In this document: positions 38,870 to 49,180 of the stretch, piece after piece
Position numbering within the stretch: the first letter of the stretch is position 1
Layout of the letters: every line of letters starts with the position of its first letter
DNA from: Methanolinea sp.
Lineage (GTDB): Archaea > Halobacteriota > Methanomicrobia > Methanomicrobiales > Methanospirillaceae
Assembly (NCBI GenBank): GCA_029907345.1
Contig: JARYMB010000001.1
Coordinates: forward strand, 62,001-126,000
Direction of reading: 5' to 3'
DNA length: 64,000 nt
The notes under the pieces: model-generated
Databases searched by the model: none
Told to the model about the DNA's origin: nothing
The model's input: the letters and a program-made list of their open reading frames with translations, nothing else
Translations under genes and position numbers: made by a program

Positions 38870-39079
38870 TCACTTCCCCCTGAGAGCCCTGTAGCATTCA
38901 GGACAGAGGATACGCGGGATCTTTGCTTTCACCTTCTTGGCCGGGAAGGGGTAGCCCCCCTCCCACATGTCCAGTTCCTCGCGCATTGCATGCTCTCTAC
39001 AGAGCCCCATGCCGCAGACGATGCAGACCGCCACAGCATCCGAGGACCGTCCTTCCTGTGCACAGACGTAACACTTCAT
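38870..39079 (-). CDS. DUF2180-like Cys-rich small protein
   Basis: MKCYVCAQEGRSSDAVAVCIVCGMGLCREHAM...ILCPECYRAL. Confidence 0.75.
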   Translation of the reverse strand: MKCYVCAQEGRSSDAVAVCIVCGMGLCREHAMREELDMWEGGYPFPAKKVKAKIPRILCPECYRALRGK

Positions 39080-39098
39080 GCGGCCTCACCTTGTGGTC

Positions 39099-40598
39099 CT
39101 AGACCGCTTCCTTCCACTGGCAGTAACAGTGCCGGAAGTCCATGAGAGCGGCGGACGCGCAGTCCTTGCATATCCTTGCCGGGGCTGCGGCAACCTCCTT
39201 GTGCAGTGCTATGATGTTGGTCATGAGGGTTGCCGTCACGGGCTCGCTCGTCAGGAGGCAGGGGTAGTCGGCAAGGCGCAGCATCGCCGATGCACGCACG
39301 GTAATGGCACAGGCTGGGTAGGCATACCTCTGCGGGTTCATGAGGACCTCGTTCTCGTGGATGGGAGAGAGGTCGATCTCGTAACCGCCGACTTTCGGTT
39401 TCAGCATGCCGGGCCGCCCGTTCTGGGTCCTCCGGGCCTTGTCAATGTACTTCCAGCCCCGGTAGATCATGTCCATGAAGTCGCAGTTGTGCAACTCGGC
39501 GGCCGCCCCGCGGCGGGGGTAGAGCTGGACATAGTTGTGCCACCGCTTCGTGAGAAGGTCAACGACCATGATGGCATTGAACCCGTCCAGTTCGAGGAGG
39601 TACTCGGCAGCGCAGGCCGATGCCCCGGTCGCAACAGAGAGGACATCGTATTCGTTCCCAAACTTCGGGATCGCTGCGTTCAGGTTCCTGTCCATCACCT
39701 CGGTGGCAGCATCGATCGTGGCCATGATCACGTCGTCCTTGCACATGTTGAAAGTGGACTGGGCTATGTGGTGGGCTATGTCTCCGACACAGTAGGCAGG
39801 GATGGTAACGATGTTGCCGTAGTGGATCCCGTCGTCGATCGCTGCCCTGACCGGCGCTTCCATCTTCTTCCGGTACCCGGACATGTACTTCCGGCAGTCA
39901 AACGAGTTCATCCCGGCATCCTCCATCAGGCGCGCCTGTGTCTCGACGGGTTTTTCGTACACCGCCTGGAGCATCTTTATCTCTGCTTTGACCGCATCGG
40001 CAAGGGTGGCACCCTTCTCAATCTCGTGGGCAAATACCTCCCCTATCCCGTAGGATGTGTTCATCCCCCAGGACTTTGAGGCAAGGATTGCCTGCTTGTG
40101 GGCTGCGGGGATGTCGGTCTTCTGCAGGACCTGGTTCACGACATTGCTCGTGCTGCCCGGTATGAGAGCAAAGTCGACAACGCAGGTCGGCCCGTAAAAG
40201 CCCGCGTAGCGGCGGGCAGATTCCTTCCCGATGAGGGCCTCGGCCTTTCCAATCGCCTTGACGAATGCATCAACGCTCTTTTTGAACGCCGGATCCTGGT
40301 CGTAGAGGATTTCCATCACCACGGGCGTCTGGTAATGCTCGACGAACGGGTCGTCTTCGGGCCGGACGGTCCTTGTCAGTTTCTCGAGGACGTCAAAATG
40401 AGCTTTGACCGATTCCACGTGAAGGGAGAAGACTGTTTTTGACTGTTCCCCGATTGGTTTCATCAGCTTCACAGCATCGAGGTATGCCTTTGCATCATCG
40501 ATGACAAAGGACTGGCCCCTCTTCTTCCTGACCGTTTCCACGTCGGCCCGCTGGGCCGCCATGGCCTCGTGGACCATTTTTTTGTATAATTCAGACAT
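39099..40598 (-). CDS. DUF2193-like methanogen protein
   Basis: 499-aa Cys-containing soluble protein; recognised by gist as methanogen DUF2193; not verified by search. Confidence 0.6.
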   Translation of the reverse strand: MSELYKKMVHEAMAAQRADVETVRKKRGQSFVIDDAKAYLDAVKLMKPIGEQSKTVFSLHVESVKAHFDVLEKLTRTVRPEDDPFVEHYQTPVVMEILYDQDPAFKKSVDAFVKAIGKAEALIGKESARRYAGFYGPTCVVDFALIPGSTSNVVNQVLQKTDIPAAHKQAILASKSWGMNTSYGIGEVFAHEIEKGATLADAVKAEIKMLQAVYEKPVETQARLMEDAGMNSFDCRKYMSGYRKKMEAPVRAAIDDGIHYGNIVTIPAYCVGDIAHHIAQSTFNMCKDDVIMATIDAATEVMDRNLNAAIPKFGNEYDVLSVATGASACAAEYLLELDGFNAIMVVDLLTKRWHNYVQLYPRRGAAAELHNCDFMDMIYRGWKYIDKARRTQNGRPGMLKPKVGGYEIDLSPIHENEVLMNPQRYAYPACAITVRASAMLRLADYPCLLTSEPVTATLMTNIIALHKEVAAAPARICKDCASAALMDFRHCYCQWKEAV

Positions 40599-40687
40599 TT
40601 CTTCATTCCCCCTTCGGGTGGCCTTCCCGCGTCATGCCGGGGAAGGCCCGTATGATTCCATTCACTCCTCCCCGTATATTAAATTTG

Positions 40688-40703
40688 TTCAAAAAAATTT
40701 GAA
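40688..40703. promoter_or_regulatory. Palindrome TTCAAA-AAAA-TTTGAA upstream of the DUF2193 gene
   Basis: Perfect inverted repeat with the same half-sites and 4-nt spacer as the one at 37634..37649. Confidence 0.45.
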
Positions 40704-40809
40704 TTGCCAGTGAGATTTGACACAGGTACAGGAAAACCGGTCGTAATTCCGTGATCAGGGGGACGATGGAACCACAGCCAAAACCCGTGCCATCCAGCCC
40801 GGGCTGCAG

Positions 40810-41142
40810 TCACTCGTCTTTATCCGGCCGGAAAAACAGCCTGCAATGGCAGTTCCCCTCGTCCCTGACCTCGTCCTCATGGAAAATGCAGGGGCATACA
40901 ATATCCCGGTCCTTTTCGGGGTCACCGCTGCGTAACCTGCACGGGCAGTAGGGATGCCCGAACTTCTTGCAATTCCGCGTAAGGCCACGGATAACGATAT
41001 CGAGGGCACGGCTGTCGGGGTTCAGTATCCACCCGTGCTCCGCTGCATAGGTCCGTGTCCACCTGCGTATCTTCTCCCCGATCACTTCGGCTTCTTCCGA
41101 GGGATCACAGGGAACGCGGCCCTCTTTCTTTTCCGTCTTCAA
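40810..41142 (-). CDS. Ferredoxin:thioredoxin reductase catalytic subunit-like
   Basis: HPYCPCRLRSGDPEKDRDIVCPCIFHEDEVRDEGNCHCRLFF (CPC...CPC...CHC). Confidence 0.93.
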   Translation of the reverse strand: MKTEKKEGRVPCDPSEEAEVIGEKIRRWTRTYAAEHGWILNPDSRALDIVIRGLTRNCKKFGHPYCPCRLRSGDPEKDRDIVCPCIFHEDEVRDEGNCHCRLFFRPDKDE

Positions 41143-41326
41143 AACACCTCGGTCAACTTCTGGAGAGAGCGGGACGTCAGAAGCCCCGCCGGTTTGAACA
41201 ATAGTAAAAGACTCATTCCCCCTTATAGTATCTCCGGTTCCCCCCTTCGTGTTCCCTTCGCATTGAAAAAGCCCGCACTGTGCATGAACCGTTCCCTGCC
41301 GTTGGGTGATAACTGTTTTTTTCCTT

Positions 41327-42082
41327 TCAGAGCCTCCGGGGCATCGTTCTCCTGTGGAGGTACATCGTCGCTGCCGAAAATATCACCGAAAACAGGGCCA
41401 GCAGCCCGATGTCGACAATGACCGGGAAGAAATTTGCGCCCGAGAAACAATACCGGGTAAGGTCGCAGAAGTAGGTGAGCGGGGAGAAGGCTGCAAGAGA
41501 GACTCCCCACGGAGGCATCTGCGCGAGCGGGACAAAAATCCCGGATATGAAGACGAGCGGAAACTTGAGGAGCGACGAGAGCATCATGATGTTAGAGGGG
41601 ACGTTCGTCGGCGGAACGGCAAGGAGAGTCCCGATTGCAGAAAAACAGCAGGCACCAAGGAGAAGGGCAACGAGAAGGATCCCAACGTGGAGAACCGGCA
41701 GGCCGGCTCCGACCCCGATGAGGACGGTCACAAGCGTAATCCCGATGCCGAAGAGTGCCGATGCAACCATGTCCCCAAGGACGATCGCCTCGATGGAGAT
41801 GGGACACGATGCGAGCCTCTCGAGGGTCTTTGCCGAGCCCTCCCATGGGAAAATGGCCGGGGATACCGCTGTTGCGGAAAAGAAGAGTGTCATCCCGATG
41901 AGACCCGGGATGAGGAACGAGAGCGGGAGGTCCCTGCCCCCCATGTAAAAGGCGAGGAAGAGGAAGACGGGCATGAACACCCCGAAGATGAGGACAGGCC
42001 CCTTGAAGTAATAGATGCGGATGTCTTTCTTGGCAACGGCCCAGGCCCGGCGGACCTGTGCAGGGAGACTCTCCGGGTTCAC
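41327..42082 (-). CDS. ABC-2 type transporter permease
   Basis: ABC-2 membrane pattern; ends in overlap with the ATPase gene. Confidence 0.88.
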   Translation of the reverse strand: MNPESLPAQVRRAWAVAKKDIRIYYFKGPVLIFGVFMPVFLFLAFYMGGRDLPLSFLIPGLIGMTLFFSATAVSPAIFPWEGSAKTLERLASCPISIEAIVLGDMVASALFGIGITLVTVLIGVGAGLPVLHVGILLVALLLGACCFSAIGTLLAVPPTNVPSNIMMLSSLLKFPLVFISGIFVPLAQMPPWGVSLAAFSPLTYFCDLTRYCFSGANFFPVIVDIGLLALFSVIFSAATMYLHRRTMPRRL

Positions 42083-43008
42083 GGTCCGCTCTCCTGTGTC
42101 AGGCGGAGGAATGCATCGTCAAGGGTGGGTGCAAGGGTGTTCAGCGTCACGATCTGGAGGTTGTGTGATACGGCGAATGAGACAAGGGACCGTATCGCGG
42201 CATCCCTGGCAAGAACGTCGAGCTGGTACTTGTCACCTGTCCGGTTCACCGCGGTCACACCGCTCACTTTTCCCAGATCTTCCCCCGGCACCTCGCGGTC
42301 GAAGCTCACCTCGATCCTGTGCACGCGGTCAATGGCCATCTTCAGCTTCTCGGGCGCATCGATGGCAACAATTTTTCCACGCCTGATAATGGCGACGCGG
42401 TGACAGAGCCTGTTTGCCTCCTCCATGTTGTGCGTTGTCAGGAAGATGGTGATCCCCTCCCTGTTTTTATTCCGGAGGAGGGAGAGGATCATCTGGGTGC
42501 TCTGGACATCGAGGCCTCCCGTCGGTTCATCGAGGAAAAGAACCCTGGGATCGTGGACGAGTGCCATGGCAAGGATCAACCGCTGCTTCATGCCCTTCGA
42601 GAAAGTCTGGACCTTCTGGTCCTTCTTCTCGATGAGCCCTACCGTCTCCAGGAGGTCAGACGATCTCTCTTCCGCAAGCGCCCGTGGAAGGCCATACAGT
42701 TCCCCCATCAGCATCATGTTCTGCCAGGCCGAGAGATCAGTGTAGGCATTCGAGGTCTCCGGCACGACGCCAAAACCCTGCTTGGCGAGCACCGGTTTCT
42801 TCCGGATATCGTGGCCAAGGACCGTCGCAGTCCCTGCATCCGGTGGGATGACACCGGTGAGCATCCGGGTCGTCGTCGTCTTGCCGGCGCCGTTTGGACC
42901 GAGAAACCCGAATATTTCTCCCTCACTGACGGTGAAAGATACACCGTCCACGGCCCTGTTCCGGCCAAAAGTCTTGACCAAATCCTGTGCGCTGATGACC
43001 TCTGTCAA
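42079..43008 (-). CDS. ABC transporter ATP-binding protein (daunorubicin-resistance type)
   Basis: FLGPNGAGKTTTTRMLTGVIPPDAG; FSKGMKQRLILAMALVHDPRVLFLDEPTGGLD. Confidence 0.95.
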   Translation of the reverse strand: MTEVISAQDLVKTFGRNRAVDGVSFTVSEGEIFGFLGPNGAGKTTTTRMLTGVIPPDAGTATVLGHDIRKKPVLAKQGFGVVPETSNAYTDLSAWQNMMLMGELYGLPRALAEERSSDLLETVGLIEKKDQKVQTFSKGMKQRLILAMALVHDPRVLFLDEPTGGLDVQSTQMILSLLRNKNREGITIFLTTHNMEEANRLCHRVAIIRRGKIVAIDAPEKLKMAIDRVHRIEVSFDREVPGEDLGKVSGVTAVNRTGDKYQLDVLARDAAIRSLVSFAVSHNLQIVTLNTLAPTLDDAFLRLTQESGP

Positions 43009-43133
43009 TTCTCTTCACCCTGCCCGGCCCGTTCCCTGATCCCGGGGACGATCAGGCGTTCCCGGGAAATGATCCCCCGGAGAACGTTCTTTTCAACGGC
43101 GGGAAGAAAATCGAATCTCCTCCGGAAGGTTCA

Positions 43134-43310
43134 TCACTCGCTTCCTTTACTTTTGAGAGATGCAATCCTCCTGTCAAGAGCCTCGATCCTGGCAAGGTAC
43201 ACACTCTTGAGCTCCTCGCATAGCTTAACCTCAACCGGTACATCAGAGGCATTGGGTTGGCAGCACCCCCGCCTTGCATGGTGAATGTCGTGGCAGCACG
43301 GTGAGCACAT
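43134..43310 (-). CDS. 58-aa Cys-rich protein, missed by the ORF track
   Basis: Read directly: MCSPCCHDIHHARRGCCQPNASDVPVEVKLCEELKSVYLARIEALDRRIASLKSKGSE*. Confidence 0.6.
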   Translation of the reverse strand: MCSPCCHDIHHARRGCCQPNASDVPVEVKLCEELKSVYLARIEALDRRIASLKSKGSE

Positions 43311-43387
43311 CGGAAAAGTCCTCCCTCGTTCTGTTCAAAGCTATTCTTTTTATAGTATTAAAAAAGGTAAGTTTATGGGAGAATACT

Positions 43388-43804
43388 ATGTGCACGGATA
43401 CCGGCACAATATGCATCTGCGGCCTTGGGGGAATCTTCTCCACCATATCCAAGAAATGGGCTCTCCTCATCATTAACAGGCTGGGGATGCGGGGTCGGCT
43501 CCGTTTCAGTGACCTCATGGACGAACTCGCCGGTATCAGTCCAAAGACACTTTCTGACACCTTGAAGGAACTCCAGGAAGAGAACCTCGTGGGACGCGAA
43601 TCGTTCGCCGAGGTCCCGCCCCGCGTGGAGTACTTCCTGACGGAAGAGGGGAAAGGGCTTCGCCAGGCGATTATCCCCCTCCTCGAATGGGCATCCCGGC
43701 GGGACAGCGAGAAGGTCAGTTCCTGTACCGTACCGTGCCGGAAAAGTCCCTGTTTTACGAAAAAAGGAAAAGGAAAAGGTGGAACGGGAACCGCTTCCGG
43801 ATAG
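43388..43804 (+). CDS. HxlR-type winged-helix transcriptional regulator
   Basis: SKKWALLIINRLGMRGRLRFSDLMDELAGISPKTLSDTLKELQEENLVGRESFAEVPPRVEYFLTEEGKGL; N-terminal MCTDTGTICIC and C-terminal SCTVPCRKSPC. Confidence 0.9.
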   Translation: MCTDTGTICICGLGGIFSTISKKWALLIINRLGMRGRLRFSDLMDELAGISPKTLSDTLKELQEENLVGRESFAEVPPRVEYFLTEEGKGLRQAIIPLLEWASRRDSEKVSSCTVPCRKSPCFTKKGKGKGGTGTASG

Positions 43805-43877
43805 AACGGTCCGGCACAGCCAGGAATGTTCACCCTGGAATGCTTGTATTTTTCCCGGGTAGAGAATGGAGCCGGAG

Positions 43878-43949
43878 TGCGCCGACCGGGACTCGAACCC
43901 GGGTTTAGGCGTTGGCAACGCCTAGTGATAACCACTACACTATCGGCGC
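43878..43949 (-). tRNA. tRNA-Gly (anticodon GCC)
   Basis: Cloverleaf on minus strand: GCGCCGA acceptor, TTGCCAA anticodon loop in AGGCG/CGCCT stem, GGTTCGAGTCC T-arm, no encoded CCA. Confidence 0.95.
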
Positions 43950-44208
43950 AAGTGCTCTCTAGACTACGCGGTACAGCCTATTAAGGCTATCGAGTCGGAT
44001 GAACCCGTGGAAAATGCACTCCGGTGACATCCGCGTCCCGGTCGACCCTGAAGGCCGATGGAGATGGAAAAAATGCGGGAGGTTTCTCATGGTCTGCTTT
44101 CCAGTAATTTTTCGGTAAAAGAAGGTACCTGGGGCGGATGCATTCATGAGGGCACCGGCAGATTCGATCCCAACACCTTAATGAAAAGCCCGCTCTACAC
44201 CTATACTG

Positions 44209-44832
44209 ATGATCCCTCTCCTCGTGGACTTTTCGAAAAAGAAGGTCGCAATATTCGGAGGAGGTGATGTCGGGGCAAGAAAGGCTGCTTTTTTTGCACG
44301 AGAGGGTTCCGTTATTGTCTATTCACGGTCTTTTTCTCCCACCCTCATGGAACTTCCTGTCACACGGGTCACGATCGATCTCGAGGAAATCACGGACGAA
44401 AAACTCCTGTCGCTCCTCGGGGGTATCTTCTGCGCCGTTGCAGCAACTCCCGATCCAAAGCTCAATAACAGGATCGGGGAGGCATGCAGGAGAAAGAACA
44501 TCCTCTTCAATAACGCGGAGGGGGAGCAGGGAGATTTCCTCATTCCGTCTGTCGTCAGGGGAGAGCATTTCATCCTGGCGATCAGCACAGAAGGAGCGAG
44601 TCCTGCCATCCCGCGGTTCATCAGGGAACACCTCGAGGAGACCTTCCCGCACCTGGACAGGATGGTAAGCGTCCAGGAAAGGCTCCGGGCATACCTCCGG
44701 GAGTGCCAGCCGGACCCGGAGGCACGAAGGGAGATCCTCTGGAACGTCCTGAAAGACAGGGATGTCTGGGCTGCCCTCCAGAAGGGAGAGACATATACAT
44801 GGTCCCTGATCGCAGGGAGGTACCTCGCATGA
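44209..44832 (+). CDS. Precorrin-2 dehydrogenase / siroheme synthase N-domain
   Basis: MIPLLVDFSKKKVAIFGGGDVGARKAAFFAREG; NNRIGEACRRKNILFNNAEGEQGDFLIPSVV. Confidence 0.92.
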   Translation: MIPLLVDFSKKKVAIFGGGDVGARKAAFFAREGSVIVYSRSFSPTLMELPVTRVTIDLEEITDEKLLSLLGGIFCAVAATPDPKLNNRIGEACRRKNILFNNAEGEQGDFLIPSVVRGEHFILAISTEGASPAIPRFIREHLEETFPHLDRMVSVQERLRAYLRECQPDPEARREILWNVLKDRDVWAALQKGETYTWSLIAGRYLA

Positions 44833-46115
44833 GGGTGCAGGAGGAGACGTCCCTGCAGGTCCCGGTTGCTGTCGCCGGTGTCAGCCACCACACGGCCACG
44901 GCAGACGTCCTCGAAAAGATGCGTTTTCCCGACGAAAAAGCGTTCCTGGAAGAGGCAAGGGAGAGGTTCAGGGGTATTATCCTCCTCCAGACCTGCAACC
45001 GCGTTGAGGTCCTCGTCCATGGCGACCCGCAAAACCTCTCTTTGCTCCTTGAAAATGCAGGATGGAAGGAATACAACCTGTTCTCGGGCAACGATGCCCT
45101 CCGCCATCTCCTCGAACTCGCCTGCGGGATCGACTCGATGATCGTCGGAGAAGACCAGATCCTGGGCCAGATGAAATCGGCCCTCATGCAGGCGATGGAG
45201 GCCGGATGCACAAGTCCCATCCTCGAACTCTGCATCAATAAGGCAGTACATGCCGGGACAGAGGCACGGAGGAGGACCCGGATCAACCGTGGAGCGGTAT
45301 CCGTCGGCTCTGCAGCGGTCTGGCTTGCCGAAGAAAGGCTTGGAACACTGGAGGGAAAACACATCCTCGTCATCGGCTCCGGTGAGATGGGAAGCCTGGT
45401 TGCCCGGGCACTGGCCCAAAAGAACCTCACGGCAATCTACGTTGCCAACCGGACGTATTCGAGAGCTAAGACCCTTGCCGAAAAGATAGGGGGCAGGGCG
45501 ATCAGGTTCGAGGATCTCTCCCGTTACATGATCCTCTCGGACGTGGTCATCTCGTGCACGTCGGCACCCCACCCTGTGATCCATTGTGACCAGCTCGAGC
45601 GGGTCATGGCCGCACGGTGCTGGCCCCAGGAGACCAGGCCACGCCCCCTCATCATCATCGACATCGCCCAGCCAAGGGACGTGGAAGAGGGCGCCGGGGA
45701 TATACGGGGAGTGTCCCTCTTTTCCATCGACGATCTCCGCGAGGTCAACGAAAGGACAATGGATTCACGGAGGGCGGAGGCCGCGAAGGTGAGGGAGTTC
45801 ATCGACGGGGAACTTGTCCGGTTCGTCCGGCTCCTCAACAGCCATGCCGCCGACGACGTACTGGCCACGCTCCACACCTGGGCGGAGGCAATCCGGGTGC
45901 GGGAAAGGGACCGGGCAATCGCCCGCTTGGGCAATCCCGATGAACGCACGTGCGGGATAGTTGACGATCTCTCCCGGGTCCTTGCCAGAAAACTCCTCTC
46001 GGATGCCACCATGTCCATCAGGCTGTGTGCAGAGGAGGGCGACCTTGACCGGGCAGAGGCCCTCGTCGCTGCAATCGTCAGAGGTGAAAAACCATGTTCC
46101 CGAAAAGAAGAATGA
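44829..46115 (+). CDS. hemA: Glutamyl-tRNA reductase
   Basis: GVSHHTA; LLQTCNRVEV; GIDSMIVGEDQILGQ; overlaps previous stop. Confidence 0.96.
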   Translation: MRVQEETSLQVPVAVAGVSHHTATADVLEKMRFPDEKAFLEEARERFRGIILLQTCNRVEVLVHGDPQNLSLLLENAGWKEYNLFSGNDALRHLLELACGIDSMIVGEDQILGQMKSALMQAMEAGCTSPILELCINKAVHAGTEARRRTRINRGAVSVGSAAVWLAEERLGTLEGKHILVIGSGEMGSLVARALAQKNLTAIYVANRTYSRAKTLAEKIGGRAIRFEDLSRYMILSDVVISCTSAPHPVIHCDQLERVMAARCWPQETRPRPLIIIDIAQPRDVEEGAGDIRGVSLFSIDDLREVNERTMDSRRAEAAKVREFIDGELVRFVRLLNSHAADDVLATLHTWAEAIRVRERDRAIARLGNPDERTCGIVDDLSRVLARKLLSDATMSIRLCAEEGDLDRAEALVAAIVRGEKPCSRKEE

Positions 46116-47074
46116 GAAGGCTGCGTGCACGGGTCCTACGGCCGCTGCTCTCGGAGACTGCCCTCGCAAAGAGCGACCTTGTTGCACCTGTTTTCATTGA
46201 CGAGACTGCGCAGAAACAAAAGTCCATTGCATCGATGCCGGGCCAGTTCCGGTATCCCCTGGCCGAAGCAGGAGGGGTTGCCCGTGACCTGTGGGATGCC
46301 GGTATCCGGGCCATCCTCCTCTTTGGAATCCCGCGGAAAAAGGATGAGCAGGCCTCGGGTGCCTTCGATCCCAACGGTATCGTCCAGAGAGCGATCAGGG
46401 CCGTCAAGAAGGAAGTCCCGGAAATGGTCGTCATCACCGATGTGTGCGCCTGCGAATACACGGATCACGGCCACTGCGGTATCGTGGGAGTCACCCGCTA
46501 CGGTCCCGATCTCCTCAATGACCCTTCCCTTGACCTGATGGACAGGATCGCTCTCTCGCATGCAGAGAGCGGCGCAGACATCGTTGCACCGTCGTGCATG
46601 CTGGACGGGGTCGTCCAGTCGATCCGGGCAGCCCTCGATCGCGAGGGCCACACCGATGTTGCTATCATGTCCTATTCCACCAAGTTCGCAAGTGCCCTTT
46701 ATGGTCCGTTCCGGGATGCTGCAGACAGCGGTTTTTGTTTCGGAGACAGGTCGACGTACCAGGTTCCTCCCGGAAACTCCCGCGAGGCAATCCTTGAGTC
46801 GATTCTCGACTTCGACGAGGGTGCTGACATCCTCATGGTCAAGCCGGCCGGTTTTTACCTCGACATTCTCGCCGAGGTCAGGACGCTGGGAATTCCCGTC
46901 GCGGCATTCCAGGTCAGTGGCGAATATGCCATGATCAAGGCTGCCGCTGCCCGGGGCTGGCTCGACGAGAAGAACGTCGCACTGGAGACCCTGACCTGCA
47001 TCAGGCGGGCCGGGGCAGACCTCATCATCACGTATTTTGCACGAGACGTGGCACGGTGGCTCGATGAAGAGTAG
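46094..47074 (+). CDS. hemB: Porphobilinogen synthase (delta-aminolevulinate dehydratase)
   Basis: [58 protein letters not shown]. Confidence 0.97.
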   Translation: MFPKRRMRRLRARVLRPLLSETALAKSDLVAPVFIDETAQKQKSIASMPGQFRYPLAEAGGVARDLWDAGIRAILLFGIPRKKDEQASGAFDPNGIVQRAIRAVKKEVPEMVVITDVCACEYTDHGHCGIVGVTRYGPDLLNDPSLDLMDRIALSHAESGADIVAPSCMLDGVVQSIRAALDREGHTDVAIMSYSTKFASALYGPFRDAADSGFCFGDRSTYQVPPGNSREAILESILDFDEGADILMVKPAGFYLDILAEVRTLGIPVAAFQVSGEYAMIKAAAARGWLDEKNVALETLTCIRRAGADLIITYFARDVARWLDEE

Positions 47075-48308
47075 TGACTATTTCGCACGGGCACGCACCC
47101 TGATCCCGGGGGGCGTGAGCAGCCCGGTCCGGGCGATCGCCCCGTACCCTTTCTACACGCGGCGTGCTCAGGGATCGCGGCTGTACACCGTCGATGACCA
47201 GGAACTCATCGACTGCTGCATGGGATACGGCCCGCTCCTCCTGGGCCATGCGCATCCGGAAATCAGTGCTGCCATAAAAAGGCAGATCGGGGACGGGTGG
47301 CTGTACGGGACCCCCACTCCCCCCGAGGTCAGATTTGCAGAAATGCTCTGCCGGGACCATCCCGGTATGGATATGGTCAGGTTCGTCTCGAGCGGATCAG
47401 AAGCCACGATGGCTGCAATCCGGCTGGCACGCGGATTTTCGGGGAAAAAGGATATCGTCAAGGTCGAGGGAGGGTTCCACGGCGCCCACGATGCTGTCCT
47501 CGTGAAGGCCGGATCCGGCGCAACAACTCTTGGCATCCCTGACTCTGCAGGTGTCCTGCCCGATGTCGCTTCCCACACGCTCCAGGTACCTTACAACGAT
47601 CCTGATGCTCTGGAAGCCCTGCTCTCCCGCCACAAAGACGTTGCAGCGTTCATCATCGAACCGGTGATGGGAAACATCGGTCCCATTCTCCCGGAGGACG
47701 GGTACCTGCAGGATGTGAGAGAGATCACGCGGGCACATGACGTGCTCCTGATCTTCGACGAGGTCATCTGCGGTTACAGGGTTGGTATCGGGGGGGCACA
47801 GAAACAATGGGGCGTTGTCCCGGACATCACCACGCTCGGCAAGATCATCGGCGGGGGTCTTCCCATCGGTGCCTTCGGGGGCAGGAATGAGATCATGGAG
47901 ATGATCGCACCGCAGGGCCCGGTCTACAATGCAGGGACATTCTCCGGAAATCCCCTCTCCCTCGCTGCAGGGATCGCAACAGTGGAATGGATTTGCGATC
48001 ACCCGGAACTCTACCGCGATCTCGCGGAGAAGACGCGGGCAATAAGTGAATCTGTCTCCGATACCGGCCGGGGATCCTTTGTCTGCCTCGGTTCGATGTT
48101 CCAGCTCTTCTTCAGGGAAGCCGGACCGCGCAACTACAGGGAGGCAAAAGAGTGCGATACGGGAGCCTTCAGACAGTTCTGGAAGAAGATGCTTGCATCC
48201 GGGATATTCCTGCCGCCCTCCCAGTTCGAGACCAACTTCCTCTCCGTGGCACACACGGACGGGGACGTGGAGACTATCAGCACGGCATACAGGCAATGTC
48301 TCTCCTGA
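47064..48308 (+). CDS. hemL: Glutamate-1-semialdehyde 2,1-aminomutase
   Basis: [44 protein letters not shown]. Confidence 0.97.
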   Translation: MKSSDYFARARTLIPGGVSSPVRAIAPYPFYTRRAQGSRLYTVDDQELIDCCMGYGPLLLGHAHPEISAAIKRQIGDGWLYGTPTPPEVRFAEMLCRDHPGMDMVRFVSSGSEATMAAIRLARGFSGKKDIVKVEGGFHGAHDAVLVKAGSGATTLGIPDSAGVLPDVASHTLQVPYNDPDALEALLSRHKDVAAFIIEPVMGNIGPILPEDGYLQDVREITRAHDVLLIFDEVICGYRVGIGGAQKQWGVVPDITTLGKIIGGGLPIGAFGGRNEIMEMIAPQGPVYNAGTFSGNPLSLAAGIATVEWICDHPELYRDLAEKTRAISESVSDTGRGSFVCLGSMFQLFFREAGPRNYREAKECDTGAFRQFWKKMLASGIFLPPSQFETNFLSVAHTDGDVETISTAYRQCLS

Positions 48309-49180
48309 TTGGAACCCGCGGAAGCGCCCTTGCACTCGCCCAGGCGGACAGGGTGATTGCTCTCCTGGAAAGGAACGGAATAGAGGCAGAAAAGGTGGTC
48401 ATCTCGACCCTCGGCGACACCGTGACCGGGGTGCCCCTCCACGAGATTGGCGGACAGGGTGTGTTTGTCCGGGCACTGGATGATGCACTCCTGCAGGGCG
48501 GGATCGATGCTGCCGTCCACAGCGCAAAGGATATCCCGGCAGGGAGGCCGGAAGGCCTGGTCACGTGTGCTGTCTTAGAGCGCGACTCTCCTGCCGATTT
48601 CATGGTCCATACCATCCCTTTCCCGGAGATACGGGTTGTCGGGACTTCCAGCACGCGCCGGAAGGCACAGCTTCTCAGGCATTACCCGTACCTCGAGATC
48701 CATCCCCTGAGGGGAAACGTCGACACCCGCCTGCGCAAGCTGAAGGAGGGGCAGTTCGATGCCATCGTCCTTGCCGAGGCAGGCCTCCAGCGGCTGGGGC
48801 TCACCCTTCCCGGCACCCGCCTCTCCCCCGAGACGTTCGTTCCGTCGCCCAACCAGGGGACAATCGCTGTGGTGAGCAGGGAGGGGGAGACTGCCAAAAT
48901 GCTCGCCGATGCCCTCGACCATCCCCCGACACGGCGTGACATCGGTCTTGAGAGGACTGCGATGGAGGAGATAGGGGGTGGCTGTTTCACCCCGCTCGGG
49001 ATATACTGCGACAGGGGCCACCTGCACGCAGAAGTCCTGTCCCTTGCGGGAGAGAGGTCGGTCAGGAGGGACTGCAGGTGTGCAGACGAGAGGTCCGCCC
49101 GTGACCTTGCCAGGCAACTGAAGGCAGAGGCCGCACCTCTCATCAGGGAAGCATATGCAAAACTGGGGCTGAAGGAATGA
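48296..49180 (+). CDS. hemC: Hydroxymethylbilane synthase
   Basis: [45 protein letters not shown]. Confidence 0.96.
   Translation: MSLLIGTRGSALALAQADRVIALLERNGIEAEKVVISTLGDTVTGVPLHEIGGQGVFVRALDDALLQGGIDAAVHSAKDIPAGRPEGLVTCAVLERDSPADFMVHTIPFPEIRVVGTSSTRRKAQLLRHYPYLEIHPLRGNVDTRLRKLKEGQFDAIVLAEAGLQRLGLTLPGTRLSPETFVPSPNQGTIAVVSREGETAKMLADALDHPPTRRDIGLERTAMEEIGGGCFTPLGIYCDRGHLHAEVLSLAGERSVRRDCRCADERSARDLARQLKAEAAPLIREAYAKLGLKE

Noticed and set aside
41306-42403. 365-aa plus-strand ORF
   Set aside because: Antisense to the ABC permease and ATPase genes; composition not protein-like.
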